Source: Candidatus Paraprochloron terpiosi LD05 (GTDB lineage Bacteria > Cyanobacteriota > Cyanobacteriia > Cyanobacteriales > Prochloraceae). Taken from it: DNA of 64,000 bases. Position 1 is the stretch's first letter. Each line of letters starts with the position of its first letter. The DNA lies in the NCBI GenBank assembly GCA_018141785.1, contig CP073341.1, positions 2,527,422 through 2,591,421 on the forward strand, in the 5' to 3' direction. A program made the translations under genes and the position numbers. Of this stretch, positions 53,286-62,261 are shown one piece after another. Below the pieces are notes generated by a model, which searched no databases, was not told the DNA's origin, and was given only the letters and a program-made list of their open reading frames with translations.

Positions 53286-53460
53286 ATGACACAAGCAGAA
53301 CAAATTCAAGCTAAAATCGAGACTCTCTCTCTCTCAGGAAGATTTCATCCGTTTGAGAGAGTGGTTTGCTGAAAAAGACTGGTTGCTCTGGGATAAACAG
53401 CTTGTAGCTGATATCGCCGCAGGAAAGTTAGACTTCTTACTTGAAGAAGCAATGACATAA
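53286..53460 (+). pseudogene. Antitoxin-like gene out of frame at a CT repeat
   Basis: MTQAEQIQAKIETLS is followed, in another frame, by SQEDFIRLREWFAEKDWLLW and ADIAAGKLDFLLEEAMT, the pattern of small RelB/RelE-associated antitoxins (xxLREWFAExDxxxWDxQxxADxxAGKLDxL). The break lies in six CT units at 53323-53334; adding one CT unit or removing two restores the frame. No toxin gene follows. Confidence 0.65.
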
Positions 53461-53494
53461 ATCCCAAGGAAAATTACAGGATATATATTGACTA

Positions 53495-54151
53495 TCAAAG
53501 GACTATATCTTCTTGAAAAGTCTCATTGAAAAAAATCTTCTCGTTCTGGAAACGTCCACCGTATTGTTTCAGGGGTTCCGTTGCATACCCCAGGGGGAGT
53601 AAACAGCAAACATCTACCTCAGGGGGAATCTTAAATGCTTCCTTAACCTGAGCAGTTACAAACCCTTCCATAGGACAACTATCCACTCCCAAACTTTGGG
53701 CTACAATCATAATCTGGGCTACTGCTAGCATAGTATGACGGTTAGTCCAAGCTTCTCTTGACTCAAAGCAAGGATGATGTTGGAATAATTGGGGAATAGC
53801 AGAACGCATATAATTGGCATATTTATCATTCATCGCTCCTGCTTCTTGCCCCAATTGAATCACATCTTCGATATAATCAGGGTTATTCACTCGGCGATCG
53901 CCACAACAAATCAAAACCACAGGTGCTTCTGTAATCTGACGCTGATCAAAAGCACAAACTCTCAGTTTCTGCTTATTCTCTTCTTTCCTTACCACAATAA
54001 AACGCCAAGGTTGTAAGTTAAACCCGGAGGGTGCGAGTACCCCAAGACGGAAAATTTCTGCTAGAATATCCTCAGGAATAGGATCCAAGCTAAAAGAGCG
54101 AGCAGCTCGTCTTTGTTCAATTGCTTCTTTTACCGACAGTTCCTTTATCAT
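53495..54151 (-). CDS. Nitroreductase family protein
   Basis: A 218-residue FMN-dependent oxidoreductase, usually a cytoplasmic homodimer. Seen: the FMN-binding start AIEQRRAARSFSLDPIPED, GVLAPSGFNLQPWRFIVVR and, near the C-terminus, VDSCPMEGFVTAQVKEAF with LPLGYATEP. These match the nitroreductase (NfsA/NfnB/NfsB-like) superfamily; natural substrate unknown. It lies 14 bases downstream of the thioredoxin-like gene on the same strand, so they may be co-transcribed. Confidence 0.87.
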   Translation of the reverse strand: MIKELSVKEAIEQRRAARSFSLDPIPEDILAEIFRLGVLAPSGFNLQPWRFIVVRKEENKQKLRVCAFDQRQITEAPVVLICCGDRRVNNPDYIEDVIQLGQEAGAMNDKYANYMRSAIPQLFQHHPCFESREAWTNRHTMLAVAQIMIVAQSLGVDSCPMEGFVTAQVKEAFKIPPEVDVCCLLPLGYATEPLKQYGGRFQNEKIFFNETFQEDIVL

Positions 54152-54165
54152 CTGCTTTCCTTGTT

Positions 54166-54621
54166 TTATACTTCTGGGATAAGACGTTGTAAATTTTGAA
54201 CGAGCACCCTTTCCGGGACGTTCCCCAACAAAGTCTGTTCCACAGCACCTCCTGGTTGGAGTAAAGTAATTTGGGGTAACCCACTCACCCCATACTGCTG
54301 CACTTGTTCCTGGAATTGGACATCGTCTACATTTATCATAACAAAGTTTATATTACTGTGTTGGTTATGTAATTTATTTAAAGTAGGAGCCATCCATTGA
54401 CAAGCATTACACCAGTCAGCATAGAATTCTAGGAGAGTGGGCTTCCCATTAGTCAAAGCCACTTCATAGGAAACCGACTGTTGCGCCATAGTCCTTAAGG
54501 TTGCCAACCCACTTACCGAACTGCTGGTTATGGGATTAACATCAGTCCGAGTAGTGACAAAAACCCCAGCTACCAAGACTAAAACAATAACTGCTCCTAA
54601 CAAGGATCTAACTTTAGTCAT
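54166..54621 (-). CDS. Membrane-anchored thioredoxin-like protein (TxlA/HCF164-like)
   Basis: 151 residues. The N-terminal membrane anchor LLGAVIVLVLVAGVFVTT (residues 7-24) is followed by a thioredoxin domain with EFYADWCNACQWMAPTLNKL, so the active site is WCNAC (CxxC). The cis-Pro region is SGLPQITLL. Such proteins face the lumen or periplasm and reduce cytochrome assembly factors in cyanobacteria and chloroplasts. It lies between the nitroreductase and globin genes on the same strand. Confidence 0.85.
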   Translation of the reverse strand: MTKVRSLLGAVIVLVLVAGVFVTTRTDVNPITSSSVSGLATLRTMAQQSVSYEVALTNGKPTLLEFYADWCNACQWMAPTLNKLHNQHSNINFVMINVDDVQFQEQVQQYGVSGLPQITLLQPGGAVEQTLLGNVPERVLVQNLQRLIPEV

Positions 54622-54690
54622 TTTTTTTACTCATCCCAATAATTTAGTAACTCTATCATAATCTTACCACACTCTATGAGGTGTGAAATC

Positions 54691-55266
54691 CTATAAAAGA
54701 AGCAAGAGAATGATTATCAACCCCGCTACCCCAAATATACCGCCAAGAATTGGCCCATTAATGTTATCCTTGGCTGGTTCCGCTTTGTGGTCCTGGGTTG
54801 GAGATACTTGAGAGGTTGACCGTTTTTCTCCCGGTGCTTCTAATTTCACTATTTCACCATCATACTCAGCACCTGCTAACATCATAGCGGTAATGTCAGT
54901 GTAAGCACCCACCCAAGCTTGTTTGACCTCCCTAGTCCACTCTTCCCCTAGGTACTGCTCAAAAGTAGTAAAAAGAGCATCGCCTACCAGAGGGTAATGT
55001 TCTCGTAAAGCGCCATATTGGACATGACGGGATCCCAGTTGTTGGAGGGTATCGATTAAGTTTTGTGGATAGTGGAGATTAAAGACTACCAGCATCAACA
55101 TATTCATCAACTTTTCTTGTTGCGCCTTCATATCTGTTTCGGCAAACAGCGGCGCTACTTCAGGGTACGCTTTAAAGAGATTTTGATAGAAACTGGCGGC
55201 AAATTCAGGAGCGCGGGGTTTGACTTTGGCAAAGCTTTCTTCTATCAGTTGGATAGAATCGGACAT
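54691..55266 (-). CDS. Globin-family protein with C-terminal membrane anchor
   Basis: 191 residues. Residues 1-135 form a single-domain globin similar to flavohaemoglobin/Vitreoscilla-type globins: IEESFAKVKPRAPEFAASFY, LFKAYPEVAPLFAETDMKAQ, then the proximal-His segment LGSRHVQYGALREHY. A charged, Pro/Lys-rich linker (GEKRSTSQVSPTQDHKAEPA) follows, and the last 22 residues (GPILGGIFGVAGLIIILLLL) are a membrane span. The combination is unusual, because bacterial single-domain globins are normally soluble. Possible roles are oxygen or NO handling at a membrane; heme binding is inferred from the His. Confidence 0.82.
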   Translation of the reverse strand: MSDSIQLIEESFAKVKPRAPEFAASFYQNLFKAYPEVAPLFAETDMKAQQEKLMNMLMLVVFNLHYPQNLIDTLQQLGSRHVQYGALREHYPLVGDALFTTFEQYLGEEWTREVKQAWVGAYTDITAMMLAGAEYDGEIVKLEAPGEKRSTSQVSPTQDHKAEPAKDNINGPILGGIFGVAGLIIILLLLL

Positions 55267-55320
55267 GATTTACGTTGCACTTGTAAATGATACCATGTAT
55301 TGTAGTTGGAATATAAAATC

Positions 55321-57066
55321 ATGGCAAAATCCCGATTAGCAAAATTAGGAACTTACCTCCGCCCTCACTGGCGGCAAGTTGGACTGGGTATCTTAGCCCT
55401 ATCCTTAGTTAATGGTCTCGTTGTCTACATACCCTTGTTGATTCGGGATATTGTGGATAAACTGGGGGAAGGTTTTACATTACATCAGCTATCCAAATAT
55501 GGATTATTTATCCTCCTTTTAGCTTCCCTAATGTGGGTAATTCGGATGTTATCCCGAATCTTTATCTTTGGAGTAGGACGTCAGGTAGAATTCGACCTGA
55601 AACAAAATATTTTCCAACATCTCCTGACTCTAGAACCATCCTATTTTGCCATCAATACCTCTGGGGACTTAATGAACCGAGCCACCAGTGATGTGGACAA
55701 TATTCGCCGCTTGCTGGGGTTTGCAATTCTGAGCATCATCAATATTATCTTTGCCTATGGCTTTACTATACCATCAATGTTAGCCATAAACGTGCGCCTC
55801 AGCTCTATCGCCCTCATGGTTTACCCCCTAATGCTAATAGTAGTGCAATTATTCGGGGGTAAGTTACGGGACTACCAAAAAGATGTCCAGGAGAAACTCT
55901 CGGATCTGAGCGAGTTGGTGCGGGAAGACGTGAGTGGGATAGCTTTAATTAAAATTTATGCCCAAGAAGAAAACGAAAGGCAGCAGTTTGCCAAAAAAAA
56001 TCGCCAATTGTTGGGAGCTAATTTAAAACTAGCGAAAACCAGATACATTCTTTTTCCCATAGTGGAAGGTTTAGCTAATCTCAGTTTGCCCATTTTACTC
56101 TGGTTAGGTTCAGGAGCCATCGCCCAAGGTGCCATGACCATTGGGGATTTTGTTGCTTTAGTTATCTTAGTGCAAAATTTAGCCTTCCCTACCGCTCTCT
56201 TAGGTTTTACCATTACTGCTTATCAAAGAGGGGAAGTGAGTATTGATCGGACCGAAGCTATTCTCAATGCCGAAGCTAAAGTTAAGAATACCCCAGGGGC
56301 CATATCCTTGCCAGGAAAGATAAAAGGTAACCTGGAAGCGCGGAACCTGAGTTATACCTATCCTGGAGCTTCAAAACCAGCTCTCAACAACCTCAACTTC
56401 ACTATTAAAGCAGGAGAAACGGTGGCTATAGTGGGAACCATTGGTTCCGGGAAGTCCACCCTCGCTAATGCTATCCCTCGTTTGCTGGATCTGGAAGAAG
56501 GACAGTTGTTTTTGGATGATTATGACGTAACCCAACTGCGACTACAAGACTTACGTCAGGCGATCGCCTACGTTCCCCAAGACAGCTTCCTCTTCAGTAC
56601 CACCATTAAAAATAACATCCGCTATGGGGAACCATTAATGGAACAACGGGAGGTAGAACATGCTGCCAAACTAGCCCAAATTCACCCGGAAATTCTCAAT
56701 TTCCCCCAGCAATATGAGACTCTAATAGGGGAAAGAGGGATTACTCTTTCTGGAGGACAGCGTCAGCGCACCTCTTTAGGGAGAGCATTATTAGTAGATT
56801 CTCCTTTGTTGATTCTCGACGACGCTCTTTCCAGTGTAGATAATCAAACAGCTACAGAGATTTTGCGCAATCTTTCTTCTGGAGTGGAAAGTCGGACAGT
56901 GATTTTTATCTCCCACCAAATGTCTGCTGCTTCTACCGCAGACAGGATTTTGGTAATGGATCAGGGTAAAATTGTTCAAAGTGGCACTCATGAGGAATTA
57001 TTGCAAGCACCAGGTTTATATCAATCTCTTTGGCAGCAACATCAGCTAAAAGAGATATTGCCTTAG
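55321..57066 (+). CDS. ABC exporter, fused permease/ATPase (MsbA/MDR-like)
   Basis: 581 residues from ATG 55321 (MAKSRLAKLG). Six membrane spans cover about residues 20-300, followed by an ABC domain: Walker A VGTIGSGKST near residue 380, signature TLSGGQRQRTSLGRALL, Walker B PLLILDDALSSVD and H-loop FISHQMSAAS. The ATG 15 bases upstream (55306) is possible. It is a homodimeric exporter of lipids or drugs by family; substrate unknown. It is divergent from the globin gene across 54 bases. Confidence 0.93.
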   Translation: MAKSRLAKLGTYLRPHWRQVGLGILALSLVNGLVVYIPLLIRDIVDKLGEGFTLHQLSKYGLFILLLASLMWVIRMLSRIFIFGVGRQVEFDLKQNIFQHLLTLEPSYFAINTSGDLMNRATSDVDNIRRLLGFAILSIINIIFAYGFTIPSMLAINVRLSSIALMVYPLMLIVVQLFGGKLRDYQKDVQEKLSDLSELVREDVSGIALIKIYAQEENERQQFAKKNRQLLGANLKLAKTRYILFPIVEGLANLSLPILLWLGSGAIAQGAMTIGDFVALVILVQNLAFPTALLGFTITAYQRGEVSIDRTEAILNAEAKVKNTPGAISLPGKIKGNLEARNLSYTYPGASKPALNNLNFTIKAGETVAIVGTIGSGKSTLANAIPRLLDLEEGQLFLDDYDVTQLRLQDLRQAIAYVPQDSFLFSTTIKNNIRYGEPLMEQREVEHAAKLAQIHPEILNFPQQYETLIGERGITLSGGQRQRTSLGRALLVDSPLLILDDALSSVDNQTATEILRNLSSGVESRTVIFISHQMSAASTADRILVMDQGKIVQSGTHEELLQAPGLYQSLWQQHQLKEILP

Positions 57067-57068
57067 GC

Positions 57069-57090
57069 TGTAGGGTGGGCATTGCCCACA
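57069..57090. repeat. Dispersed GTAGGGTGGGCA half-palindrome
   Basis: TGTAGGGTGGGCATTGCCCA lies three bases after the ABC exporter stop, related to the palindromes at 11538 and 15922. Confidence 0.6.
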
Positions 57091-57202
57091 AACTCAGGTG
57101 TGTCTGGCTCCGGAGCTTACCTCCACTCCTCACTACAAATTTTTCTCAAAATATGTTGTTTATATTATATTATAATAACAATCAAATAATTAGAGAAAAA
57201 CC

Positions 57203-57520
57203 ATGACCCAAGCTTCTAATATTGACCACAGTAGCCAAAGCAGCGAAACAAAAGACCTGCTGGTTAAAATCTTCGATCGCCTCCTTACCATGGAGGGGCA
57301 AATTAAAGAAATACGACAAGAAGTGAAAACTGCTCAACAAGAGACAGAAAAACAAATTAAAGAAGTCAAAACTGCTCAAGAAGAAACCAACAAGAAGGTT
57401 TCAGCTTGGGATGCCCGGTTGTGGGCACTCAGTTTAATCTTAATCGGAGCTGCCATGACTGCTTTCATTACTATTACTCTCTCAGTGGGTAGTTTGGCTT
57501 TTAAAGTTTTGGCTCAATAA
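57203..57520 (+). CDS. Hypothetical coiled-coil protein with C-terminal membrane helix
   Basis: 105 residues with no recognisable domain. Residues ~20-70 are tandem charged heptads (KEIRQEVKTAQQETEKQIKE, KEVKTAQEETNKKV), predicted coiled coil, and residues ~75-100 (LWALSLILIGAAMTAFITIT) form one membrane span with an inner C-terminus. Many cyanobacteria carry similar short coiled-coil/tail-anchor proteins. No functional link to neighbours can be claimed. Confidence 0.6.
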   Translation: MTQASNIDHSSQSSETKDLLVKIFDRLLTMEGQIKEIRQEVKTAQQETEKQIKEVKTAQEETNKKVSAWDARLWALSLILIGAAMTAFITITLSVGSLAFKVLAQ

Positions 57521-57593
57521 GATATGATGGAAGTTTCACCCAGAGGCGCAGAGTAGCCGCTCGAAAGACTCGCTCCAGCGCAGAGAGAAAGAA

Positions 57594-57887
57594 ATGAGAG
57601 TTTCCCTCCAAGACAATATTCTTACCATTCATCAAGAAGATTTGCCCAATTATAAAAAGGGTGGTTCCATAGTGCGCAATAGCTTTTTTTGGGCATTGAA
57701 ATCCATTTCCTGCTATGCTGCTAGGGGCGGAGATTGGGAATTCGATGCCGATGTTTGGGTGGCTTTATCCCGAATGCTCCTGGCTTTTAGGGAATCAGGA
57801 TATCTGAAGTATTCCGAAACTATCTTAGAGTTTCCCCCCCATGTTACCATTCCCGAAGTATTGCGTTCAGTGGCTACCTGGTTATGA
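57594..57887 (+). CDS. Hypothetical 97-residue protein
   Basis: A soluble 97-residue protein (LTIHQEDLPNYKKGGSIVRN, GDWEFDADVWVALSRMLLAF) without motifs I can name. The upstream flank contains the dispersed GAGGCGCAGAG repeat. Its stop overlaps the next start by four bases (ATGA), so it probably shares a transcript and coupling with the membrane protein gene at 57884. Confidence 0.55.
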   Translation: MRVSLQDNILTIHQEDLPNYKKGGSIVRNSFFWALKSISCYAARGGDWEFDADVWVALSRMLLAFRESGYLKYSETILEFPPHVTIPEVLRSVATWL

Positions 57888-58471
57888 ATACTCCTGCTCA
57901 CGTTGTTCTTAATCTCCTCATTTTGGGGGGCAAAAAGCAGTCGGAAAACAATCTGGCTATCCTATTAGGTGCCATATTACCTGATCTACCTATGTTCCTC
58001 TTTTACTTCTGGGAGAAGTTTATCCGAGGGACTTCGGAAAAAGTAATTTGGACTCAGCATTACTTCCATTCGAGTTGGCAAGCGTTTTTTGATATTTTCA
58101 ACTCCCTTCCCCTGATAATTATCGGTGGGGTTGTGAGCTATTATCGGGGTGCTATGGGGTTTGTTGCTTTCTTTGCAAGCATGTTCCTCCACGCTCTAGG
58201 AGACTTACCCTTACACCATGATGACGGCCACCACCACTTTTTTCCTTTTTCCAATTGGCGTTTTGACAGTCCCGTTTCCTATTGGGATCCCCGCCACTAC
58301 GGTAATATTGTGGCTCCTTTGGAGGCGATCGCTGTTCTTGTGGGCTGTTTTATCTTGTTGCGAAGGCACACCTCTATCCCAGCTCGGGTTATAATTGGGA
58401 TTGTAGTTGCTTACTATGTCATTTATTGGGGATATGTTCTGGTAACATGGGGTTATAGCAGTGAGCAGTAA
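57884..58471 (+). CDS. Putative membrane protein with metal-dependent hydrolase-like signature
   Basis: 195 residues with several hydrophobic spans (VLNLLILGG, LAILLGAILPDLPMFLFYFW, LPLIIIGGVVSYY). A His-rich segment, MFLHALGDLPLHHDDGHHHF, lies near residue 105 and DPRHYGNIVAP near 140. The His/Asp pattern and membrane topology resemble the YdjM/LexA-binding inner-membrane hydrolase-like families, but no activity is established. It is coupled to the 97-residue gene by a 4-base overlap. The stop is followed by 500 bases of repeats and debris. Confidence 0.65.
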   Translation: MNTPAHVVLNLLILGGKKQSENNLAILLGAILPDLPMFLFYFWEKFIRGTSEKVIWTQHYFHSSWQAFFDIFNSLPLIIIGGVVSYYRGAMGFVAFFASMFLHALGDLPLHHDDGHHHFFPFSNWRFDSPVSYWDPRHYGNIVAPLEAIAVLVGCFILLRRHTSIPARVIIGIVVAYYVIYWGYVLVTWGYSSEQ

Positions 58472-58985
58472 TAAGTTACCAGCTGCGTTGTGGTACAATT
58501 GTATTGTCTCGCGCAAAATCTCAAAGGCGCAAAGAAGGGTGTTGGTTGAGTTGCAGTTTATGGAGTATCCAAAACCAGGAGAGAAACTGATTTTAGAGAG
58601 TTTAGATGCATTAACGGGAGGACTATCAAATTGAAGAAACCAAGAAACAACAAGATTACGAGGGTTTAACTAAAACGAGAAAGAAAATCACCTACGGTTG
58701 GAATCGGATTAATGCTAATAGGGTATTATCATCCTGTAGTAGTTTGTTTGTAGGAGTCAACTGGGCTGAAAATACCTTTCTCAGCTATTTTTGTAAAAGG
58801 TATAGGGTAAATTAGGATTACTATTTAATTGCTGCTGGTTTTTGTGCCTTTGTCTAGCGAAATTCAAGAACTTTTGGCTGCTCTCATTGCTATATTTACG
58901 GTTTTCTCTATCAGTGTCTTTAAGAGCGCAGTGAGATAAACGGGATTGGCGATCGCTGTAGTCAGTTAATCATCCCCTTTGCGTC
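58472..58985. other. 514-bp gap with repeats and possible gene debris
   Basis: It opens with a GTCTCGCGCAAAATCTC repeat. From ATG 58560 about 24 codons (EYPKPGEKLILESLDALTGG) can be followed, after a frame change near 58625, by about 60 open codons to 58815 (EETKKQQDYEGLTKTRKKIT), perhaps one broken gene. A hydrophobic open stretch at 58845-58940 has no start I trust. I cannot name any of these. The gap ends in the 40-bp repeat at 58974-59013. Confidence 0.35.
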
Positions 58986-59013
58986 TTGGCGGCTTTGCGC
59001 GATTCACTACCAT
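58974..59013. repeat. 40-bp direct repeat, left of the FAD oxidoreductase gene
   Basis: CCCCTTTGCGTCTTGGCGGC followed by TTTGCGCGATTCACTACCAT. A copy with two mismatches lies at 60012-60051, in the same orientation, beyond the oxidoreductase gene. Confidence 0.8.
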
Positions 59014-59054
59014 TGGTTCAAAATGATAAGAGAAAACCAATCTGGAATTACGTG

Positions 59055-60006
59055 ATGAAGCGAAATGTTGTTGTTATCGGTGGTGGACCCGCTGGTTTAT
59101 CCTGCGCTCTATGGTTAAAACACCTGGAGTACAATCCAATAGTCATTGAGAGACAACCCCAACTGGGAGGATTGCAGAAACTTAGCTCATTTATCAACAA
59201 ATGGTACTTAGGAGTCTATGGACAAACAGGGAAAGAACTGGCTCAAACCTTGCGTCACCATGCTGAAAGAGAAGATATCCAGATTCTTTTAGGTTGTAGA
59301 ATAAAACAGATTCTGGGTGGAGAGCATTTCCAGATTTGCACCCCGGATCATGAAATCAGCGCCGACGCCATGGTTATTGCCACGGGGCAGCGAGTTCTGG
59401 GCTTTGAAACCATCGAAATGATTCCAGGTAGTCATGAACTCCTCAACTCAGGACAGGTTTGTTTTAATCCAGGAATCATCCCCACTGCTGAAGAACAGGT
59501 AGTAGGGGTGGTGGGAGGAGGAGACAATGGACTGGGCACAGTCATAATGCTTGCCGAGACAGCGAAACACGTTCACCTATTTGTTCGCTCCCAACTACGA
59601 GGTTTTCCCCACAATCAAAAAAAAATCTTTGACTACAAAGAGGAAGGCACGCTGACTCTACATAAACCAGCAACGCTCCATGGATTCCGTAGGCAGGGAG
59701 AGCAGATTCAGATCACATTTACAGAAGGAAGTCACTCCCAGGAAGAACTCTCAGTTGACCACTTGTATTTTCGGCTGGGGTTTGCTCCCATATACTCAAG
59801 AAATAACTCAACTGCTTCATGAAAGCGGCATTGGAACCCTAAAATTGAACCCTTTTGGTTATATCGAAACCGATGCTTTTCTGCGCACCTCAATTCCAAC
59901 AATTTATGCCGCTGGAGATGTGGTTAATTTTCGGGATCCCTGCGTTGCGACAGCAGTTGCACAGGGAGCCATTGCAGCACGGAGTGTCAGTGAAGATCTG
60001 CAATAA
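59055..60006 (+). pseudogene. FAD/NAD(P)-dependent oxidoreductase with a frameshift in a C-run
   Basis: Opens MKRNVVVIGGGPAGLSCALW, the FAD dinucleotide-binding motif, and has VVGVVGGGDNGLGTVIMLA, the NAD(P) motif, in the thioredoxin-reductase-like fold. The redox CxxC of thioredoxin reductases is not present. The frame ends wrongly at 59822 after GFAPIYSRNN; deleting one C from CCC at 59787-59789 restores LGFAPYTQEITQLLHESGIG and TIYAAGDVVNFRDPCVATAV, the second FAD motif, to a stop at 60004-60006. The restored length of about 316 residues is normal. Confidence 0.75.
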
Positions 60007-60011
60007 CGCTC

Positions 60012-60051
60012 CCCCTTTGCGTCTTGGCGACTTGGCGCGATTCACTACCAT
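60012..60051. repeat. 40-bp direct repeat, right of the FAD oxidoreductase gene
   Basis: CCCCTTTGCGTCTTGGCGAC followed by TTGGCGCGATTCACTACCAT, matching 58974-59013 apart from two bases. It starts five bases after the gene's stop. Confidence 0.8.
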
Positions 60052-60150
60052 GCCTTGACCTTTTGTAGGATATCTGTAATATAGAAATTACCAGCTACCT
60101 CAGTTGAGGTAAGGAAACCCAACAGCCTCGAAGATTTGTGTTGCTCCACC

Positions 60151-61182
60151 CTAGGGACTTTGGGCGATTATTTCTCCCAGTTTCTCCTCTACTTCACCCC
60201 CTGTTAACATTTCTTCCGCTCGCCCAAAACCAGCCCCTAAATCAGCACAAACACCAAAACGCCAGAGATAAAATCCTCCATTGTAAATAGCAGTTTGCAT
60301 TAACTCAGAAGCTTTCCCTTGGATAACTGCCCTAATTTGTGCTAGGAGTTGCTCAATAGATTCTAACGGGACATCTTTTCCTTCAAAGCCATAGTCCCGA
60401 GGACGGAGTAACAAGCGTTCAAAGGAAGAATCCTCATTTTTTATCCCAATAATAGCAGTACGACTGGGAGGAAGGTCGCAACTTCCTTCTAAACCCTTAA
60501 TTGTGGTATACTCTGTTACCCCCCGCAAAGCAAAAGTTTCCCGAAAACGGTCTTCAGTAGGGGGATGAACGAAACCGGAGACGAAATGAACATTACTTCT
60601 ACAGGGAGACCAAATCAATTCTATAGTAGCAAAAGGAGGACGTTTTCCAATTTCATCTCGATAGGTAACTAAGTCTTTAAATGGGGGAAAATGACGGGGG
60701 AGATAGAAAAATCCCATTCCCGTTTTCCCCAGTAACTGTTCTGTTTGCCAGAGAGATAAGGGGGCAAAATCTACCCCTAATCCTTGCCAGATTTGAATCA
60801 GGGGTATACCGTATTTTGTAGCCATAGTATCCCCCCCGTGCATAACTGTGGGTACTCCTGCTGCTGCTAAAATAAGGGCAGTAATGGGGGTAACTGGAGC
60901 AGTGCGATCCCTTCCGTCGTAGGGAGTACCAAAAACAGTAATAGGGTGGGATGTCTCTAATGTAGGTATGAGGCCATCGTAAGCATCCAGCATACCCGCC
61001 AATTCTTCTGCTGTGGGTCGTTTGATGCGATGAGCAATCATAAATGCCCCTATTTGGGCCGGGGTGGCTTCTTTTAAGAGAATCATTCTCGTCGCTGCTT
61101 CTGCTTCAGGGCGAGTCAAATCTTTCCCCGTATGGGCACCGCTACCAACTTTTTTCAATAATTCACGGAATACATTATTCAT
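60151..61182 (-). CDS. TrpD2-like protein (anthranilate phosphoribosyltransferase family)
   Basis: 343 residues. The N-terminus has the family KKVGSGAHTGKDLTRPEAEA and LKEATPAQIGAFMIAHRIKR; the phosphoribosyl-pyrophosphate segment reads VFGTPYDGRDRTAPVTP where TrpD has GTGGD, and HGGDTMATKYG follows. These differences are those of the YbiB/TrpD2 group, which binds nucleic acids or PRPP-like ligands and does not make tryptophan. It lies 26 bases downstream of the LysR gene on the same strand, so the two may be one transcript. Confidence 0.82.
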   Translation of the reverse strand: MNNVFRELLKKVGSGAHTGKDLTRPEAEAATRMILLKEATPAQIGAFMIAHRIKRPTAEELAGMLDAYDGLIPTLETSHPITVFGTPYDGRDRTAPVTPITALILAAAGVPTVMHGGDTMATKYGIPLIQIWQGLGVDFAPLSLWQTEQLLGKTGMGFFYLPRHFPPFKDLVTYRDEIGKRPPFATIELIWSPCRSNVHFVSGFVHPPTEDRFRETFALRGVTEYTTIKGLEGSCDLPPSRTAIIGIKNEDSSFERLLLRPRDYGFEGKDVPLESIEQLLAQIRAVIQGKASELMQTAIYNGGFYLWRFGVCADLGAGFGRAEEMLTGGEVEEKLGEIIAQSP

Positions 61183-61208
61183 ACCATGGTTAGGTTAAGC
61201 TTTATATA

Positions 61209-62195
61209 TTATATTGTTATTAGTTGATTATTGTCAAGAGTCAATTCTCCATAAACCTTTAACTTTTCTTGGTTTAAACCAGCCATTTGACGCACTAAAT
61301 GGCAAAAATGAGCAATGGGGGGAATTTGCAGGCGATCCTTTGTTGTTACCAAGACTACTTCCCGATTTAAACCCCCCCTTGCCTTTTCCTTTGGGATATT
61401 GGGGGGATAAGCTATCCCTCTAACCGCCAAAGTTGGATCGCTCCATGCTGCTAACAAAGCTCCTTGGGGTAAGAGAGCAACCATTTCCCCAGCACCCACT
61501 ACCCCCCTAAAAGCATCCAGAGTATTCAACTCCATGGCGGTTTTCATGGTAACATGGTGTTCCTCAAACCACTGCTGCACTAAACGTTGCATTCCGTAAC
61601 CATCTTTAAATACCACTTGAGGATATTTCACTAATTCTGAGAAAGGTACTTCTTTATACTCCCTCAAAGGATGGTTTGCAGCCATTAAAATTTCAATGGT
61701 CTCAGAATAAAGAACCCATCTTACCATTTCCCCACTACCAGTATAGCCGGTATTATTCATCACCACTGCTATATCTACCAAACCATCTTGCAGTACTTTC
61801 AAAGCGCGATCGCTCCCCAATGCAGTCACTCGTAACTGGACTTCTGGATAATCTTGACAAAATTGCTGCAATATTGAGGGTAAATAATGAGCGCAGACTG
61901 AATGAATTGCTGCTACGCAGAGTTCCGGTTGTTTTCCTGCCAGTAAATCGGCGCATTCTGAGGTGGCAATTTCCCACTCCCGACAAATTTTCCGAGCACG
62001 AGGTATTAATTTTTTTCCCCCTATGGTTAACTTGGTTTGGGCAGTGCGATGAAATAAGGGTAAACCCAAGTCATTTTCTAGGGACTGAATTTGGCGGCTA
62101 ACAGTAGATTGGGTGACGCCGCATTTTCGCGCCGCTTGTCCAAAGTTCCCTGTTTCGGCTACTGCTAGGAATGCTTGTAACTGTTCGATCCGCAC
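61209..62195 (-). CDS. LysR-type transcriptional regulator (NtcB-like candidate)
   Basis: 328 residues with the LysR N-terminal helix-turn-helix MRIEQLQAFLAVAETGNFGQ and KCGVTQSTVSRQIQSLENDL, then the inducer-binding domain, ending with a conserved-looking region LNTLDAFRGVVGAGEMVALL. In cyanobacteria this N-terminus resembles NtcB, which activates nitrate/nitrite assimilation genes, but other LysR families share much of it, so the name is a suggestion only. It is probably co-transcribed with the TrpD2-like gene. The gap upstream (62196-62401) holds a dispersed repeat. Confidence 0.82.
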   Translation of the reverse strand: MRIEQLQAFLAVAETGNFGQAARKCGVTQSTVSRQIQSLENDLGLPLFHRTAQTKLTIGGKKLIPRARKICREWEIATSECADLLAGKQPELCVAAIHSVCAHYLPSILQQFCQDYPEVQLRVTALGSDRALKVLQDGLVDIAVVMNNTGYTGSGEMVRWVLYSETIEILMAANHPLREYKEVPFSELVKYPQVVFKDGYGMQRLVQQWFEEHHVTMKTAMELNTLDAFRGVVGAGEMVALLPQGALLAAWSDPTLAVRGIAYPPNIPKEKARGGLNREVVLVTTKDRLQIPPIAHFCHLVRQMAGLNQEKLKVYGELTLDNNQLITI

Positions 62196-62261
62196 GCTCT
62201 ACTTCCTTTCCATTATATTTCTTCATCGGGCGTTGCTGAATCAAGATATGAAATAATAATA

